Shown one piece after another: positions 54,000 to 64,000 of a stretch of DNA of 64,000 nt (positions are counted from its first letter, which is position 1; each line of letters starts with the position of its first letter). Made by a program: the position numbers and the translations under genes. Below the pieces are notes generated by a model. It ran no database searches. It was not told where the DNA came from and saw only the letters and a program-made list of their open reading frames with translations. Source of the stretch: Meconema thalassinum (Eukaryota > Arthropoda > Insecta > Orthoptera > Tettigoniidae); the NCBI GenBank assembly GCA_946902985.2, contig OX336392.1:462360693-462424692 (forward strand). Direction: 5' to 3'.

Positions 54000-54660
54000 A
54001 AAACACATAAATGTTGAGTTTCCTGTTAACGACCAAGATGTGACAAATAAACTGTTTGTAGAGATTTATGCTGCTTCACGAACTGGAGTTAATCAATTGA
54101 AAGAAATTTTAAGCAATTTATAAACTCGTGTTGAGGATTTTGTCAACAATCTAAATACTGTTAATGAAGAAGAACTTGAAATTTATGCTGCTGCATCCAA
54201 AGATGAATAAAACAAGTTAAAACTGAAGTAGAAAAAAATTGAGCAATTGGTTAACAAGGAACCACTCGAAAGTTTTACTGTATCCAAAGAAGAATATGGC
54301 ATATTACTAGATGAAGTAAAGAAAAAGAACTTATCAAAATTTATTCTGAAATTCTCTCACACACCATTAATCCATTCACCGGTATACACGCTTCATAATC
54401 ATAATATACGTTACCAACTTCCCTATTAAAACCAATTAAAACCAATTTTTGTTTCACCAAGATCTCCAATTGTGTATGCAATTATCAATATATGTCAAGA
54501 GATTGAACTGGATGGAAGTGACATTGTTGTTGAAGAACAAGATGAAATACAGTTTCGACTTAGAGACACCGAAAAACATAAAACCGATGATCTTCCTCTT
54601 CAAATCGATTTTGAATATACCATAAATAAGTAAAACAACTACAATTTTAGTTTAGATTAA
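54000..54660 (+). pseudogene. Polinton A fiber-like continuation and head-like domain
   Basis: 54012-54120 has VNDQDVTNKLFVEIYAASR, the same module as at 35040-35100. Coiled-coil stretches follow (VEDFVNNLNTVNEEELE, KKIEQLVNKEP). Then 54440-54630 reads IVYAIINICQEIEL, DIVVEEQDEIQFRLRD and PLQIDFEYTIN, which looks like the end of the protein, although it could be a separate small gene. At least three stops. Confidence 0.5.
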
Positions 54661-56327
54661 AGCTGAAAGTCGAATAAAGGATAAACTTTCTCGCTTAAAA
54701 AAGGATGTTAAGACAAATATTTTTCACTTCAAAATTATGTCAGACGTAAAGAATTAGATATGGAGAATAACTTTAAACCGGTAACGGATTCATTAAATCA
54801 ACTTGTAGCTATTGCTAATACAACGTAAAAAAAATAAAAATAAATAAAAAAAGATGATTCAGAATCAACTGTCACTTCAGACGAAGAAGATGGAGATAGC
54901 ATCAAAATAATTACACTAATTAGACGCTACTTGGATCCATTCATTAAATAAAATGTAGATAGAACATTTGGTATAACGATAAGAAATGATAAACAATACT
55001 TGGGGCGTGAACGAGTTTTCTTTCATAAAAAGTGGATAAAAGCCGCAGGTGAAAAGTTTCCTATAACAGAAGGTCTACTTGAATTAATTCAAAGGAAAGT
55101 TCCAGATGACAGTCTGATAGGAGAGATTTAAGTTCATATTTGAAATTATTAAATATTTCAAACGTGCACAAAAGCAATTATGCACTTAATGGAGCTCCAA
55201 GAGGAACTCAATATCATAATTATAAAAAAATAATTAAACCCCTTCTTACTGAAGACATAGTGTGCCCATCAGAGGTGGTTATCTGGTCCACCACCGACCG
55301 TGCGTGGCTTTCCAGATGACCACATCCATGAACACATATGGCCTAATAGGATCGGAGTCCACTCCTTGTGGGGCTATTCCGGCACAAGACTCCTCGTCAT
55401 CATAGGGATCAGGCTCCCATCATAGCATTAGTCATAGACCTCCCAAGGAAATGCACCCCCAAAAGAAACAAACTACTAAAATAAAATCCAGGCTTAAGTA
55501 AATTTCACAAAATGGTTTATTGGAATCTCAAACCCCTGTCCTACCATCGGGGGGTAATAGTCGGCTAATCCGTTAACTAACAAAAGTAAATACACAATTA
55601 TTAACTCTCAAAAATTAACCCCTCTCGATTGGTCCTAAATACAGTCAAAAACACTAGCAAAGCTTGGGAAATGGTACAAAGGATTTTAATTGAAGTTATA
55701 ATGAACATGTTTCCAAGCGAAACCTCATGCTGGCAAGTTGTCAAACATGACAGAAAAATAAACAAAGTAAGCTGTGACCATCCCGTATTTACATTTAATT
55801 TTAAGTGATCTAAACTAATCCTGAATTTAAACTAACTTACGGTGAGAAGCATCCGTAGTATAACAAACTAAACAATACATCTAGATTGATTTACAGTCAT
55901 CTTTTACAACACAAATAATTTACAATCAACTGTACAACAAAAGGTCTACACGTAGTAGAGGAAAGATTGGAATATGGGTATACAAAACAATCAATAAATA
56001 AATATCACACACAGGAGTATTCTTATTAGTCCTGCCTATCGCTTGATGGTTACTGTTTGTTTCCATCGGTCATCTATAATATGTAAGCTAGAAACTGAAA
56101 ATACTGTTCGTTAACAGTGGAATAAATTACATGGTTCACGACCCACGAGTTGAAAAACTCGGGGAAAACCAACTCCCTGTCAGTCGAACGTGTCAGCTGC
56201 TAAAAGCTTAAACTAATGAAGAATAAATCTATGCAGCTCAGTACAATGGTCAGCGAGTTATAAACCAGGATCAAAGTTAAACAGGCGTTTAGTGATTAAC
56301 GAGAATTATAGCATTCGTTTAAGTTAA

Positions 56328-56658
56328 TTGAATGAAAATCCACTGCCTGCTTCCAGTCTCCGACCGGGTCAGGAATGGAATGAATGAAGCCCCCATCTAG
56401 CGGCGAGGATAGGAAGTGTGCCGGCTGCCGAAGCCTGTCGCACTCCTCTGGAGCAATGATTAAATGAATGACAGATGAAATGAAATGATAGTGGAGAGTG
56501 TTGCTGGAATGAAATTGTGACAGGGAAAACCGGAGTACCCGGAGAAAAACCTGTCTGCCTCCGTTTTGTCCAGCACAGATCTCACATGGACTGACCGGGA
56601 TTTGAACCACGGACCCAGCGGTGAGAGGCCGGCGTGCTGCCGCCTAAGCCACGGAGGA
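56328..56658 (-). mobile_element. SINE-B copy 1 (tRNA-derived)
   Basis: On the minus strand the head has box A TGGCTTAGGCGG and box B GTTCAAATCCCGG, followed by a body that recurs at 61828-62158. Likely 11-bp target duplication TCGTTTAAGTT (about 56312-56322 and 56661-56671). Confidence 0.85.
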
Positions 56659-58536
56659 TATCGTTTAAGTTCATTACTTTTTCTTATTTAATTGATGATT
56701 ATTAGTTGTCGTTGGTTTAAGATTCATTAATTATCCGGATTGACCATGTGTATGGCTTCCTAACTAGTGGATAACCACTTGTGTACACCCAAGTACACGC
56801 GAACATGCCTACTCCGACCTGTCAAAAGGCTCAAAAACCATTCTAAAGTAACCCTGTGTGTCCGCCTGGATCACATCAGAGACCTCGGTCTGTCAAGCGC
56901 TCAGCATTGAAACAAGGCCGGCAACCTCCAAAAATATGGGCAACTACCCCATCATCGTGTATGAAAACACGGCAAAAAAATACACAACATGTGAACAAAA
57001 ATTCACATAGCCTCGACATATGGCAATCAGTGTCACAAGACAACTCCAATATCTTAAAACAACAAAAACCTTTCAGAATGTTCTCCGCTCACAACACATG
57101 CGAAGATCGAGAATAGAATGGGTGACCTACTGTCACACAGTATCATTGCATTCATAAACATGACTGTCAACTTGACCTAGTTTTAACAAGCTTATAAAAA
57201 CTGGCTTATTCATTCTGAATCATTTATGAAAGCATTAGCATTGTATCTGTCAAAAGTCTTGTCTCATCTGGGATTATGGGTTGGCAATACTGCGCGTAAC
57301 CTTGAAGACACTTGTCCTCGCAAGTAAATGACATTTGTTCATTCTCAAACTGTTACGAGCTGCTTTGGCTAACAGTAAAATCTAAAGTGTTCGTTTCATT
57401 ATCATATTGGATCCACAAAAATGTTCAAAGAATGATCCTGCACTTGCACTTTATAATATAACACTCACTGTAATGTTCGTGATGTAGTAATAGTAGTAAA
57501 AATAATGGACAATGATATGCTTGCATGGACAAAGCAAAGCATTCAAGACGAGAACTATTCCACTCGTATTAAGGTGTTAGGAAGATATCACACTCACGGT
57601 AGGTTTGTCAAAACTTAAACCTGTGCATTCTAGGCACTTCAAATGTATGAAATAAACATTCACACTATATAAAACAGTAAATGATACGTTGCTAGTGTGA
57701 ACGGGGATTAGAAGTACTAACAAAAAGATATTACACTCCTTCACACTGACAATTGATTCATCTCGAGTCTAGTGGTAGATTTTCCACTCTCAAACAAAAA
57801 TGTATTTACCCTAAAATAGATAAAGGGGTAACCTCTCCCATTAGAGGATACGCCTGCTCAGTGGCGTGCTTCACATTTTACAAAATAAAGGAGCTGAAAA
57901 TAAAGACTTCAGCAACAGCTGATTAATTAACAAAATTACTGCTCCGTTAAATTATTGACACAATTGGTTAGTTCAAAGTGAACTTCAAAATTACATTTTA
58001 TGCACCATGTGAGAAAACACACATTAATCAGGTTGGCTTGGAAATGTATTGGAAACGTACGCTGCGATGTGCATGAAAAAAATGAAAAATTACCAGAGAC
58101 GGTAAACTAAAAGAAACCCACTAAAATAAGTCCTACCTAGATGACTGTGAATCGAAGTACGATCGTTAAAACTACTCCACCAAAGGCCATCACCTTACAA
58201 AAAATATTAATTAGAACTCACGGCGAAGAACATGGTAGCTCACCTCATTCCAACAGGAATAATTGAGGGTTAAATCCTTCCATTTTGAGCGTGGGCAAAA
58301 CCTCCAGCGCTCGTACAGAGACATTATGCTGCGTTCTTCGGCTTCCATTTTATTGTGCTGTTATGGTGCTCGGTCTCTCTCTCATCAGGTGTTTAAGCCA
58401 TTATCACCAACATGGCGAAAGGTGATGATATTCTTCTCTCTTGGATCTCGTACATCGTGTAGGCGTTATCAATTTCCACAAGAAATTTACTGCTTCTATC
58501 GTGGTTTCACAGACAAACACAGCTGCTACACTTGGT

Positions 58537-60024
58537 TATTTATTTATTCGTGTCAGAAGCAAACAAAATACTGGATTACACTAAAATTACATACATATTT
58601 ACAAAGTAAACCATACAACACACAATGTCTTTTCAAACCACGGTCAACCAAAAATGTGCAACCTGTATAGCATTGGAAGTTGCTAGTAAAAGATCTTCTG
58701 CTGTACAAGTGGCAGGGCACAGCGGACAATTCAGTAGATGCTCCATGGTATGGGGCATACCGCAGTCGCAGTTGGTGGAGTCGACGGGGAAGTGCCATTT
58801 CTGCAAGTTATCCTTAGATCTTCCAACAGCAGAACGGAGACGATTAAGTGCCCTCCACACGATCCATTTCTGATCATGTCCAGGTGGGAGGCTTTCCGAA
58901 GGGTGATCCCATAGAGAGTTATTCCCAAGCCGAGAAGTCCACAATTGTTTTCTAGCTGTAGCTGGTGTAGTTAGCAAGACTGCAGTGGTGTTGAGGAAAC
59001 TTCTCCTGGACTTCAACCTACGGGTGGCTGGTACATAACCGTACAACGGATGGGAAAACTGATTAACCTGTTTAGCTCTCTCTTCATTGGCTGCTACCTC
59101 ACGACGTATATCCGGTGGTGCTATCCCTGCAAGCTGGTAAAGTTTTGCAAGAGGTGTAGGCTTCAAACAACCTGTAATAAGCCTACATGTTTCATTAAGC
59201 GCCTTGTTAACATTATTTGCATGGGTGGATTTGTACCACACTGGACATGCATATTCTGCAACACTGTAACATGTTGCAAGCGCTGTCGTTCTCAAGGTTG
59301 ATGGTTGAGAGCCCCAGGTGCTACCAGTGATCTTACGTAGGATGTTATTTCTAGCTTCCACCTTTAGTCTGGTATTCCGGCAATGCTGTTTGTAGGTCAG
59401 AGTACGATCGAGGGTAACTCCCAGATATTTTGGATGAGGAGTGTTAACTAAGCGTGTTCCTTGCCAAGAGACGTTAAGTTCACGACGAGCCTGCTTGTGC
59501 TTCAGATGAAATGCACACAACTGAGTTTTTGATGGATTTGGACGAAGTTGATTATCATAGTAATAGGCATCCAACTCAGTCAATGCTTGTGTTAAATGAG
59601 CTTCAACATCTTCGAAGGATTTCCCCTGACAAGCTAATGCTAGATCGTCGGCATAAAGAAAACTTCTAGTGTTCCTTGGAAGTGGTTGGTCGTTAGTGTA
59701 GACGTTAAACAACATTGGTGATAGAACACTACCTTGAGGTAAGCCATTTCTTTGACGTCTCCATCGACTGCGCTGTCCTTGGAATTCCACATAAAATCTC
59801 CTGTTTTGAAGGAAACTTTCAATAAGTTTTGTGAAACTGTAATCCTTCGTGATTCCATAAATCTTCTGTAACAAAGCACGATGATTGACAGTGTCATAGG
59901 CAGCGGTCAAATCGATAAAAGCTACTCCCGTGATATTCCGTGTTTCAAAGCCATCCTCAATGAATTGAGTGAGGTTAAGGATCTGGGATGTACAACTTTT
60001 CCCTGGTCTGAAGCCTGCTTGTTG
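58537..60024 (-). mobile_element. 5'-truncated LINE copy with 13-bp target duplication
   Basis: 13-bp duplication TGCTACACTTGGT at 58524-58536 and 60025-60037. The minus-strand element ends in an (AAAT)n-like tail at 58537-58549 and is truncated at its 5' side within the RT fingers. Confidence 0.92.
58633..60024 (-). CDS. LINE reverse transcriptase and C-terminal domain (5'-truncated)
   Basis: One open frame extends from the truncation point to 58633 (425 codons from the first internal Met at 59910). Motifs: GFRPGKSC and VAFIDLTAAYDTV (RT motif A, catalytic Asp), RNGLPQGSVLSPMLF (motif B), FLYADDLALAC (motif C with the Asp pair), and PKYLGVTLDRTLTY. The thumb and a Cys-rich end follow (STNCDCGMPHTMEHLLNCPLC). 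The endonuclease and ORF1 are missing because of 5' truncation, so it cannot move by itself. The unbroken frame indicates a young insertion. Similar to Jockey/I-type insect LINEs; exact clade uncertain. Confidence 0.9.
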   Translation of the reverse strand, partial: QQAGFRPGKSCTSQILNLTQFIEDGFETRNITGVAFIDLTAAYDTVNHRALLQKIYGITKDYSFTKLIESFLQNRRFYVEFQGQRSRWRRQRNGLPQGSVLSPMLFNVYTNDQPLPRNTRSFLYADDLALACQGKSFEDVEAHLTQALTELDAYYYDNQLRPNPSKTQLCAFHLKHKQARRELNVSWQGTRLVNTPHPKYLGVTLDRTLTYKQHCRNTRLKVEARNNILRKITGSTWGSQPSTLRTTALATCYSVAEYACPVWYKSTHANNVNKALNETCRLITGCLKPTPLAKLYQLAGIAPPDIRREVAANEERAKQVNQFSHPLYGYVPATRRLKSRRSFLNTTAVLLTTPATARKQLWTSRLGNNSLWDHPSESLPPGHDQKWIVWRALNRLRSAVGRSKDNLQKWHFPVDSTNCDCGMPHTMEHLLNCPLCPATCTAEDLLLATSNAIQVAHFWLTVV

Positions 60025-61294
60025 TGCTACACTTGGTAATTTGCAGACGTTATTCTACAAAAAATGGCCATGTCTGCTTCACAGGCTCTACTGGATACAA
60101 ACACGTGGCGACTCACGTTCACTATCACTCGTTGTGAAAACTTTTATCAACTTAAATCGTCGACATCTGTCGCTCAAGAAAATCGTGACTTCACACAGCG
60201 TGGATTATTATTAGCAATTTTCACTGGTGTGAAATATTACACTTGCACTATTTAAAACACAGACACTCAAATTTATGGATGGCACGAAGATCGGCCATGT
60301 GTCTGGTTGGATTATCGTAGTTTTTCACAGTATTTGCATGCTCACTTAGCAATAACTTCACTCGATTTTCACTATGCACACATCGTGCGATAAAATAAAC
60401 TGGATGAGGTTTCCAATGGATTGACTCCTTCACTTTTATGAATTCTCATCGGCTCTTGACCGGACTGGTGCATCCGCGTGTTACACACGTGCGATGCTAG
60501 ACTTAGAAGTAGAGAGAATGCTTTCTTCCTGGAAGCGGGTGGACTGGCTTCGAGACTAGTCGAGTCGTTGAGTATATCTCGACATTACTCCTGCATTTCC
60601 GCAGTGTCATACCATAAAGTACAAAATTAATAATATTAGGCCATTCCTCATGGGGAAATTACGCAGAAATACTGGATGTGGTACATTCAAATATGCACAT
60701 TAAAGAATAGCTTCTCTAATCATGGTAAAACAAATATTAACGATCTTCCAATGACGTCAAAAGTACAACTGCATCTTCCTGGATGCATTCAGAGATTCTC
60801 TCACTCATGTTACCAACTCTTGCATAAAAGTAATCACCAGCATGAGCGAATACGGGCTCAATAGATAGAATTATAAAAAGAGATGATGAGAATGAAGAAG
60901 CAGACACTACGTTGCATACTGGATATGGGCAAAAGAAACACATCAAACCACAAGTCATTTGGAAATTAGAAGGGGGAAACAATATTGAATTTGTACATTG
61001 GAATGAACCAAACAAATTGGTATGAAGGCTTAAAAAATTAATTGCATCAAAAGCTGCAGGTCACACAGTACGTGACAGTGAAATCTTTTTAATTGAAGAC
61101 GAACTACGAAATGCAGCATATATTAAATAAAAATTCAAACATTTGTAAAAAATGTACAGTATGTTATAAATCTTTGTTTAGAAAATAAACTATGAACGAA
61201 TTAGGCGATAAATTGCAAAAGAACTTCATGCACCGCTTAGGAATAAGTTGAAAAAACGACACGTTATTAGCAAACGAATTGATGACCTCCATTT

Positions 61295-61706
61295 ATTTAT
61301 TTATCGTATGGCTTTTAGTGCCGGGAGTGTCCGAGGACATGTTCGGCTCGCCTGAGTCTGTAGCTGCTTCCAGCGGACACCCTAAAGGGCGAGCTACAAG
61401 TTCCGTTCAATTTCAAGTAGTTCCAACTTTCGCCACCAGATATCAATGATACCTAGTGGTGAACGTTGGAACTTTGATAGAGCGTTCTGACGAAATCTAA
61501 CCTAACAAATTTTGCTTTACACAAGTTTAGTCTGTGAAAGGATCTTTTACATGCCATAAATCTATGACATGGGACCGCCGGCTTTACTTCCCCTCCGAAG
61601 GAAGGCATACTGAAGGATTTTAACGCTCTTAAAAAATCCGACGACTTCGGCCGGGTTTGAACCCGCTATCTTGGGCACAGCAGTTCAGCATGCTACCGAC
61701 TACGCC
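61295..61706 (-). mobile_element. SINE-C copy in the integrase, head slightly truncated
   Basis: (AAAT)n tail at the left, body, and tRNA head cut before its first ~10 nt. Target duplication ACCTCCAT at 61287-61294 and 61774-61781, the right copy lying beyond the 69-bp filler described next. Confidence 0.87.
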
Positions 61707-61775
61707 ACCTGCAGCTTTTGATGCAATTAATTTTTTAAGCCTTCATACCAATTTGTTTGGTTCATTCCAATGTAC
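61707..61775. repeat. 69-bp inverted filler copied from 60993-61061
   Basis: Exact inverse of the Polinton gene segment 60993-61061 (GTACATTGGAATG to AAAGCTGCAGGT). It joins the truncated SINE-C head to the right target duplication. Confidence 0.92.
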
Positions 61776-61827
61776 CTCCATGAAGCAGATCTTTTGGACA
61801 TGTCGAAACTTGCAAAATGGAATAAAT

Positions 61828-62158
61828 GAAAAATGAAAATCCACAGCCTGCTTCCAGTCTCCGACTGGGTCAGGAATGGAATGAATGAAGCCCCCATCTA
61901 GCGGCGAGGATATGGACTGTGCCGGCTGCCGAGGCCTGACGCACTCCTCTGGGGCAATGATTAAATGAATGACAGATGAAATGAAATGATAGTGGAGAGT
62001 GTTGCTGGAATGACATTTTGACAGGGAAAACCGGAGTACCCGGAGAAAAACCTGTCTGCCTCCGTTTTGTCCAGCACATATCTCACATGGAGTGACCGGG
62101 ATTTGAACCACGGACCCAGCGGTGAGAGGCCGGCGTGCTGCCGCCTAAGCCACGGAGG
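61828..62158 (-). mobile_element. SINE-B copy 2
   Basis: Same element as 56328-56658, about 95 percent alike by eye, with intact box A and box B. No target duplication: left flank is integrase, right flank is a transposase fragment, so a rearrangement occurred here. Confidence 0.82.
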
Positions 62159-62640
62159 CTTGTCGTCACTCAACTGGGGTAACAGACATTCAGTGAGCAT
62201 GTCCAGGTAAATCAGCCCTGTCACTGTCTTTTCACGGAAGAAGAAGGGGCCGTAGACCTTCGTCTTTGAAACGGCACAGAACACATTCACTTTTGGTGAG
62301 TCACGCACGTGTTCCACATAATGGGGGTTAGTTGTCCCTCAAATTCGAACGTTATGTTCACGATTACGTGCTGCAACAGGATGGTGCACCGCCTCATTTC
62401 CATGAGGAAGTTAGAGCATTTTTAAATCAAGAACTTCCAAGACGATGGATCGGACGTGGAACGGAACATGATCTGATGCTCTTACCCTGTCCACCAAGGT
62501 CACCAGACTTAACACCGTGTGACTTCTTCCTGTGGGGGTATGTCAAAGATCAGGTATGTGTTCCTCCTCTACCGGCGAATATCCAGCAACTGACAGCACC
62601 CGATCCGTTTTTGCTTTTTCTTGCAATTCGATGAGGAATC
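62159..62640 (+). pseudogene. Mariner-type transposase fragment with an internal inversion
   Basis: Plus-strand 62332-62580 encodes LQQDGAPPHFHEEVRAFLNQ, then RRWIGRG, PPRSPDLTPCDFFLWGYVK: the second catalytic Asp (Q-D-G-A-P-P-H) and the S-P-D-L-T-P-x-D-F block of a mariner/IS630-type DDE transposase. The segment that should precede it, with VRDSPKVNVFCAVSKTKVYG and FLREKTVTG-like sequence, is on the minus strand at 62317-62160, directly adjoining head to head. The breakpoint is near 62328. Both pieces are open but the gene is destroyed. Confidence 0.75.
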
Positions 62641-63546
62641 GCATGCCAACGTCCAAGTGTGGCATTTTATGTTCACCCTGTATACTGCGATCTTTACCAG
62701 ACTAGTGGTCTGTTACGTTACGAATGATGTAGGGTCATTGATGTTCGTTTGATGTAATAGTGTATTGATTTGCTGCTATGTAGCATTGCTGTTTTCATTT
62801 TCTTTAGGTTAAAACTAGCAGGTACCCGTGGCTTCGCACGCGATGATGACAATGGGCATGATGCATTATTGCTGATAATTGGTCTATTCTATTACAGCAA
62901 TCTCGGCTGGGTGGGTCCATTTCAATTTGGAAAATTCTGATGCCTACAATATATGAGTATGAGCCACAAAATGGGAATTCCATAGAGTTGAAAAAGTATA
63001 CAGGGTACGATGTTACCTTATGTGAACATATTTAAAATTACGTTTTTGGTTTGGGCATGTTTTGCCGATACATGACGATTTTGTTGTCTGAATACTCGTG
63101 AGCACGCCGCCACATACAGTGCCCATGGGAAAAAAAACTGGTTTTGTCTAAATGTACACCTGCTGCTGTTGAGTGCGAGTCATTGCGCTTTGTTAATAGT
63201 AATTGTGAATACTGTTTGAAGAGGGAACTGCACTCTTGCACACTGGAATGGCAAACCTATCGGAATATGGGAAATTCAATGTATTTTTCCTTAAGGTATT
63301 TTCCACAATTATTGAAGATACAATATGTCCCGATCTCCCCCGAAGGGAAGACAGGACAGCCCCTCCTTAAACTCCCCAGAGTAGATTTGTTTAGGCTACC
63401 TGCAACACCGGGTAAAGGAGGGGCTTGATCAGAAAGACCAGGGAGTGGAAGACTGGGTGGTTAACCTAGAGGGTGGTTTAGGACTAGCTGGATTACCGGA
63501 TAATAATGTTCTCAAAATTAAAAACAAATAACAAGGTCTATATTCT
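62641..63546. repeat. Dispersed repeat E copy and unassigned sequence
   Basis: From 62816 CTAGCAGGTACCCGTGGCTT matches the start of the repeat at 41285. The rest, including the 94-codon frame at 63144-63428, has no family signature. Confidence 0.4.
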
Positions 63547-64000
63547 AATGATGATGATGATGATAATTGTTGTTTTAAGGGACCTAACATCTAGGTTATC
63601 GGCCCCTGATGGTTTGGGCGATCGTGAAGATGAAAATGAAAAGCGAACTTAAAACTAAAACTAACTAATAACCTACATACTAGAAGACTTGTGCCGGGCT
63701 CCTCTCTGTCTTCTTTCCTGTCGACCTAACTTGGTCAACTCTTGTTCTCTTCTGACCCCGACGGTATTAGGGTATCCGAGGCCTAGGGAGTCTCTTCCTT
63801 TCCCGCCTTAATTGGCCCTTGTCTCATCTTTTCTGATACCCTCCTTCTGCGAGGGGTCAGCCTTCTTTTTCTCTTCCTTTTACCTCCTGCCTTGTGCTCT
63901 AGGCCCTTAAGGAGGCAGGGTGTATGTAGCCCCACCACTTCTGGTGCGCCCTAGATAATGCTACACCCTCAGGGGCTCACGGCTGGTGAGTTCGGGAGTT
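63547..64000. mobile_element. Chimeric SINE-A copy 11, runs off the window
   Basis: 63547-63686 is the SINE-A tail in minus orientation. From 63687 (ACTTGTGCCGGGCTC) SINE-A sequence continues in plus orientation to the window end. The head (about 90 bp) is missing at the junction. Confidence 0.85.

Larger units (their letters stand above)
55266..60850. mobile_element. Insertion of ~3.7 kb (possible solo LTR) carrying a SINE-B and a LINE
   Basis: Between the KIIKPLL block and the HWNEPNK block of the Polinton gene. TGTGCCCATCAGAGG at about 55261 could be the TG start of an LTR. Removing the nested SINE-B and LINE leaves about 3.75 kb of noncoding sequence with AATAAA/TATATAAAAC-like signals. 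I could not match both ends to a target duplication, so the class is open. Non-nested parts (55266-56320, 56665-58523, 60038-60850) contain no supported gene. Confidence 0.45.
54660..61131 (+). pseudogene. Polinton A conserved gene of unknown function, split by a 5.6-kb insertion
   Basis: The N-terminal coil (KDKLSRLKKDVK) is followed by an acidic stretch (TSDEEDGDS), then RTFGITIRNDKQYLGRE, and TEGLLELIQRKVPDDS. The typical G-L-W/L-x-L-(I/L)-x-x-K-x-P block is followed by the DLSSYLKLLNISNVHKSNYA block and KIIKPLL at about 55245. After the insertion the end reappears at 60880-61131: FVHWNEPNKLV, LIASKAAGHTVRDSEIF and EDELRNAAYIK. These blocks match a gene very commonly found next to the integrase in arthropod Polintons; its role is not established. 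Several stops are present. Confidence 0.65.
20230..61820 (+). mobile_element. Polinton A: degraded Polinton/Maverick, expanded by nested insertions
   Basis: Twelve gene remnants in one orientation (one tRNA opposite) make a near-complete Polinton set: PolB, PLA2-like virion protein, adenain-like protease, penton-like and major capsid, unknown ORF, IAP-like, packaging ATPase, fiber-like, an uncharacterised conserved Polinton gene and integrase. Polintons are large self-synthesising DNA transposons related to adintoviruses. The left end is lost at the LINE junction (about 20230) and the right end is lost in the integrase (about 61820); no terminal repeats are seen. Roughly 30 kb of this span is later insertions. 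Most of the genes carry stops or frameshifts or are cut by an insertion, so it is a fossil. Confidence 0.85.
61190..61820 (+). pseudogene. Polinton A integrase (rve), N-terminal part, split by SINE-C
   Basis: Left part (about 61205-61294): IAKELHAPLRNKLKKRHVIS then KRIDDL, the segment just before the catalytic core of Polinton integrases. It resumes at 61777 with EADLLDMSKLAKWNK, carrying the first catalytic Asp (normally in W-Q-A-D-L-V-x-M). The usual Trp position now reads His. The rest, including the other Asp and the Glu, is lost at about 61820 where a SINE-B and foreign sequence follow. Retroviral-type integrases insert Polinton DNA and create the 6-bp duplications seen for Polinton B. 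Confidence 0.7.

Noticed and set aside
54247..54429. 60-codon frame as a separate gene
   Set aside because: It is one readable stretch of the decayed fiber-like region, in line with neighbouring frames.

Overview
ORGANISM. This is eukaryotic DNA, most likely from an insect with a large, transposon-choked genome. The window holds several non-LTR retrotransposon lineages, tRNA-headed SINEs, a Tc1-like transposon, a THAP-domain transposon and Polinton/Maverick genes. I see no confident host protein-coding gene. The species cannot be named from the sequence. LAYOUT. 1-6540: fragments of LINEs (an esterase-type ORF1, an endonuclease, an RT fragment), a small inverted-repeat element and tRNA-derived SINEs (called SINE-C here). 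6517-16332: one old LINE on the minus strand, split by a 7.57-kb THAP-encoding transposon with an 8-bp target duplication. That transposon contains an old SINE-A, itself broken by a younger SINE-A and by a 5.5-kb inverted-repeat transposon that holds another SINE-A. 17400-20230: a decayed RTE-like LINE. 20230-61820: the scattered remains of one Polinton ('Polinton A', plus strand). In order they are DNA polymerase B, a phospholipase-A2-like virion protein, adenain-like protease, penton-like minor capsid, major capsid, an unknown ORF, an intact tRNA-Leu(UAA) gene on the other strand, a two-BIR IAP-like gene, the packaging ATPase, a fiber-like repeat protein, an uncharacterised Polinton gene and integrase. 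Most of these protein genes carry stops or frameshifts or are cut by an insertion. NESTING. A ~350-bp repeat sits in the fiber region of Polinton A. A second Polinton-like element, 'Polinton B' (35190-53640), is inserted in that repeat. It has a 6-bp target duplication (TCAAAA) and AGT termini. Its inverted arms are about 3.88 kb once later insertions are removed. Each arm carries a TATA box, two spliced 5' leader exons and the first ~530 codons of a zinc-finger-bearing PolB; only the right side continues into a full-length PolB. The only other candidate coding sequence in the 7.7-kb core is small unknown ORFs, and much of the core is a ~650-bp tandem array. No capsid, protease, ATPase or integrase is seen, so Polinton B looks like a replication-only, defective-genome-like derivative. 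The left arm later received an intact Tc1-like transposon (with a SINE-A in its 5' region), the right arm another SINE-A. SINE-A. A ~735-bp dimer-like retroposon family with an (ATC)n tail and a conserved 3' hairpin occurs about a dozen times. Most copies have clear 10-14 bp target duplications, which give a readable insertion order. One copy landed inside the Walker A motif of the Polinton ATPase and another inside the protease. 61820-64000: a tRNA-headed SINE, an inverted mariner-type transposase fragment, a dispersed repeat and a chimeric SINE-A running off the window. LIMITS. Family calls rest on motifs read by eye; boundaries without a stated target duplication are approximate.
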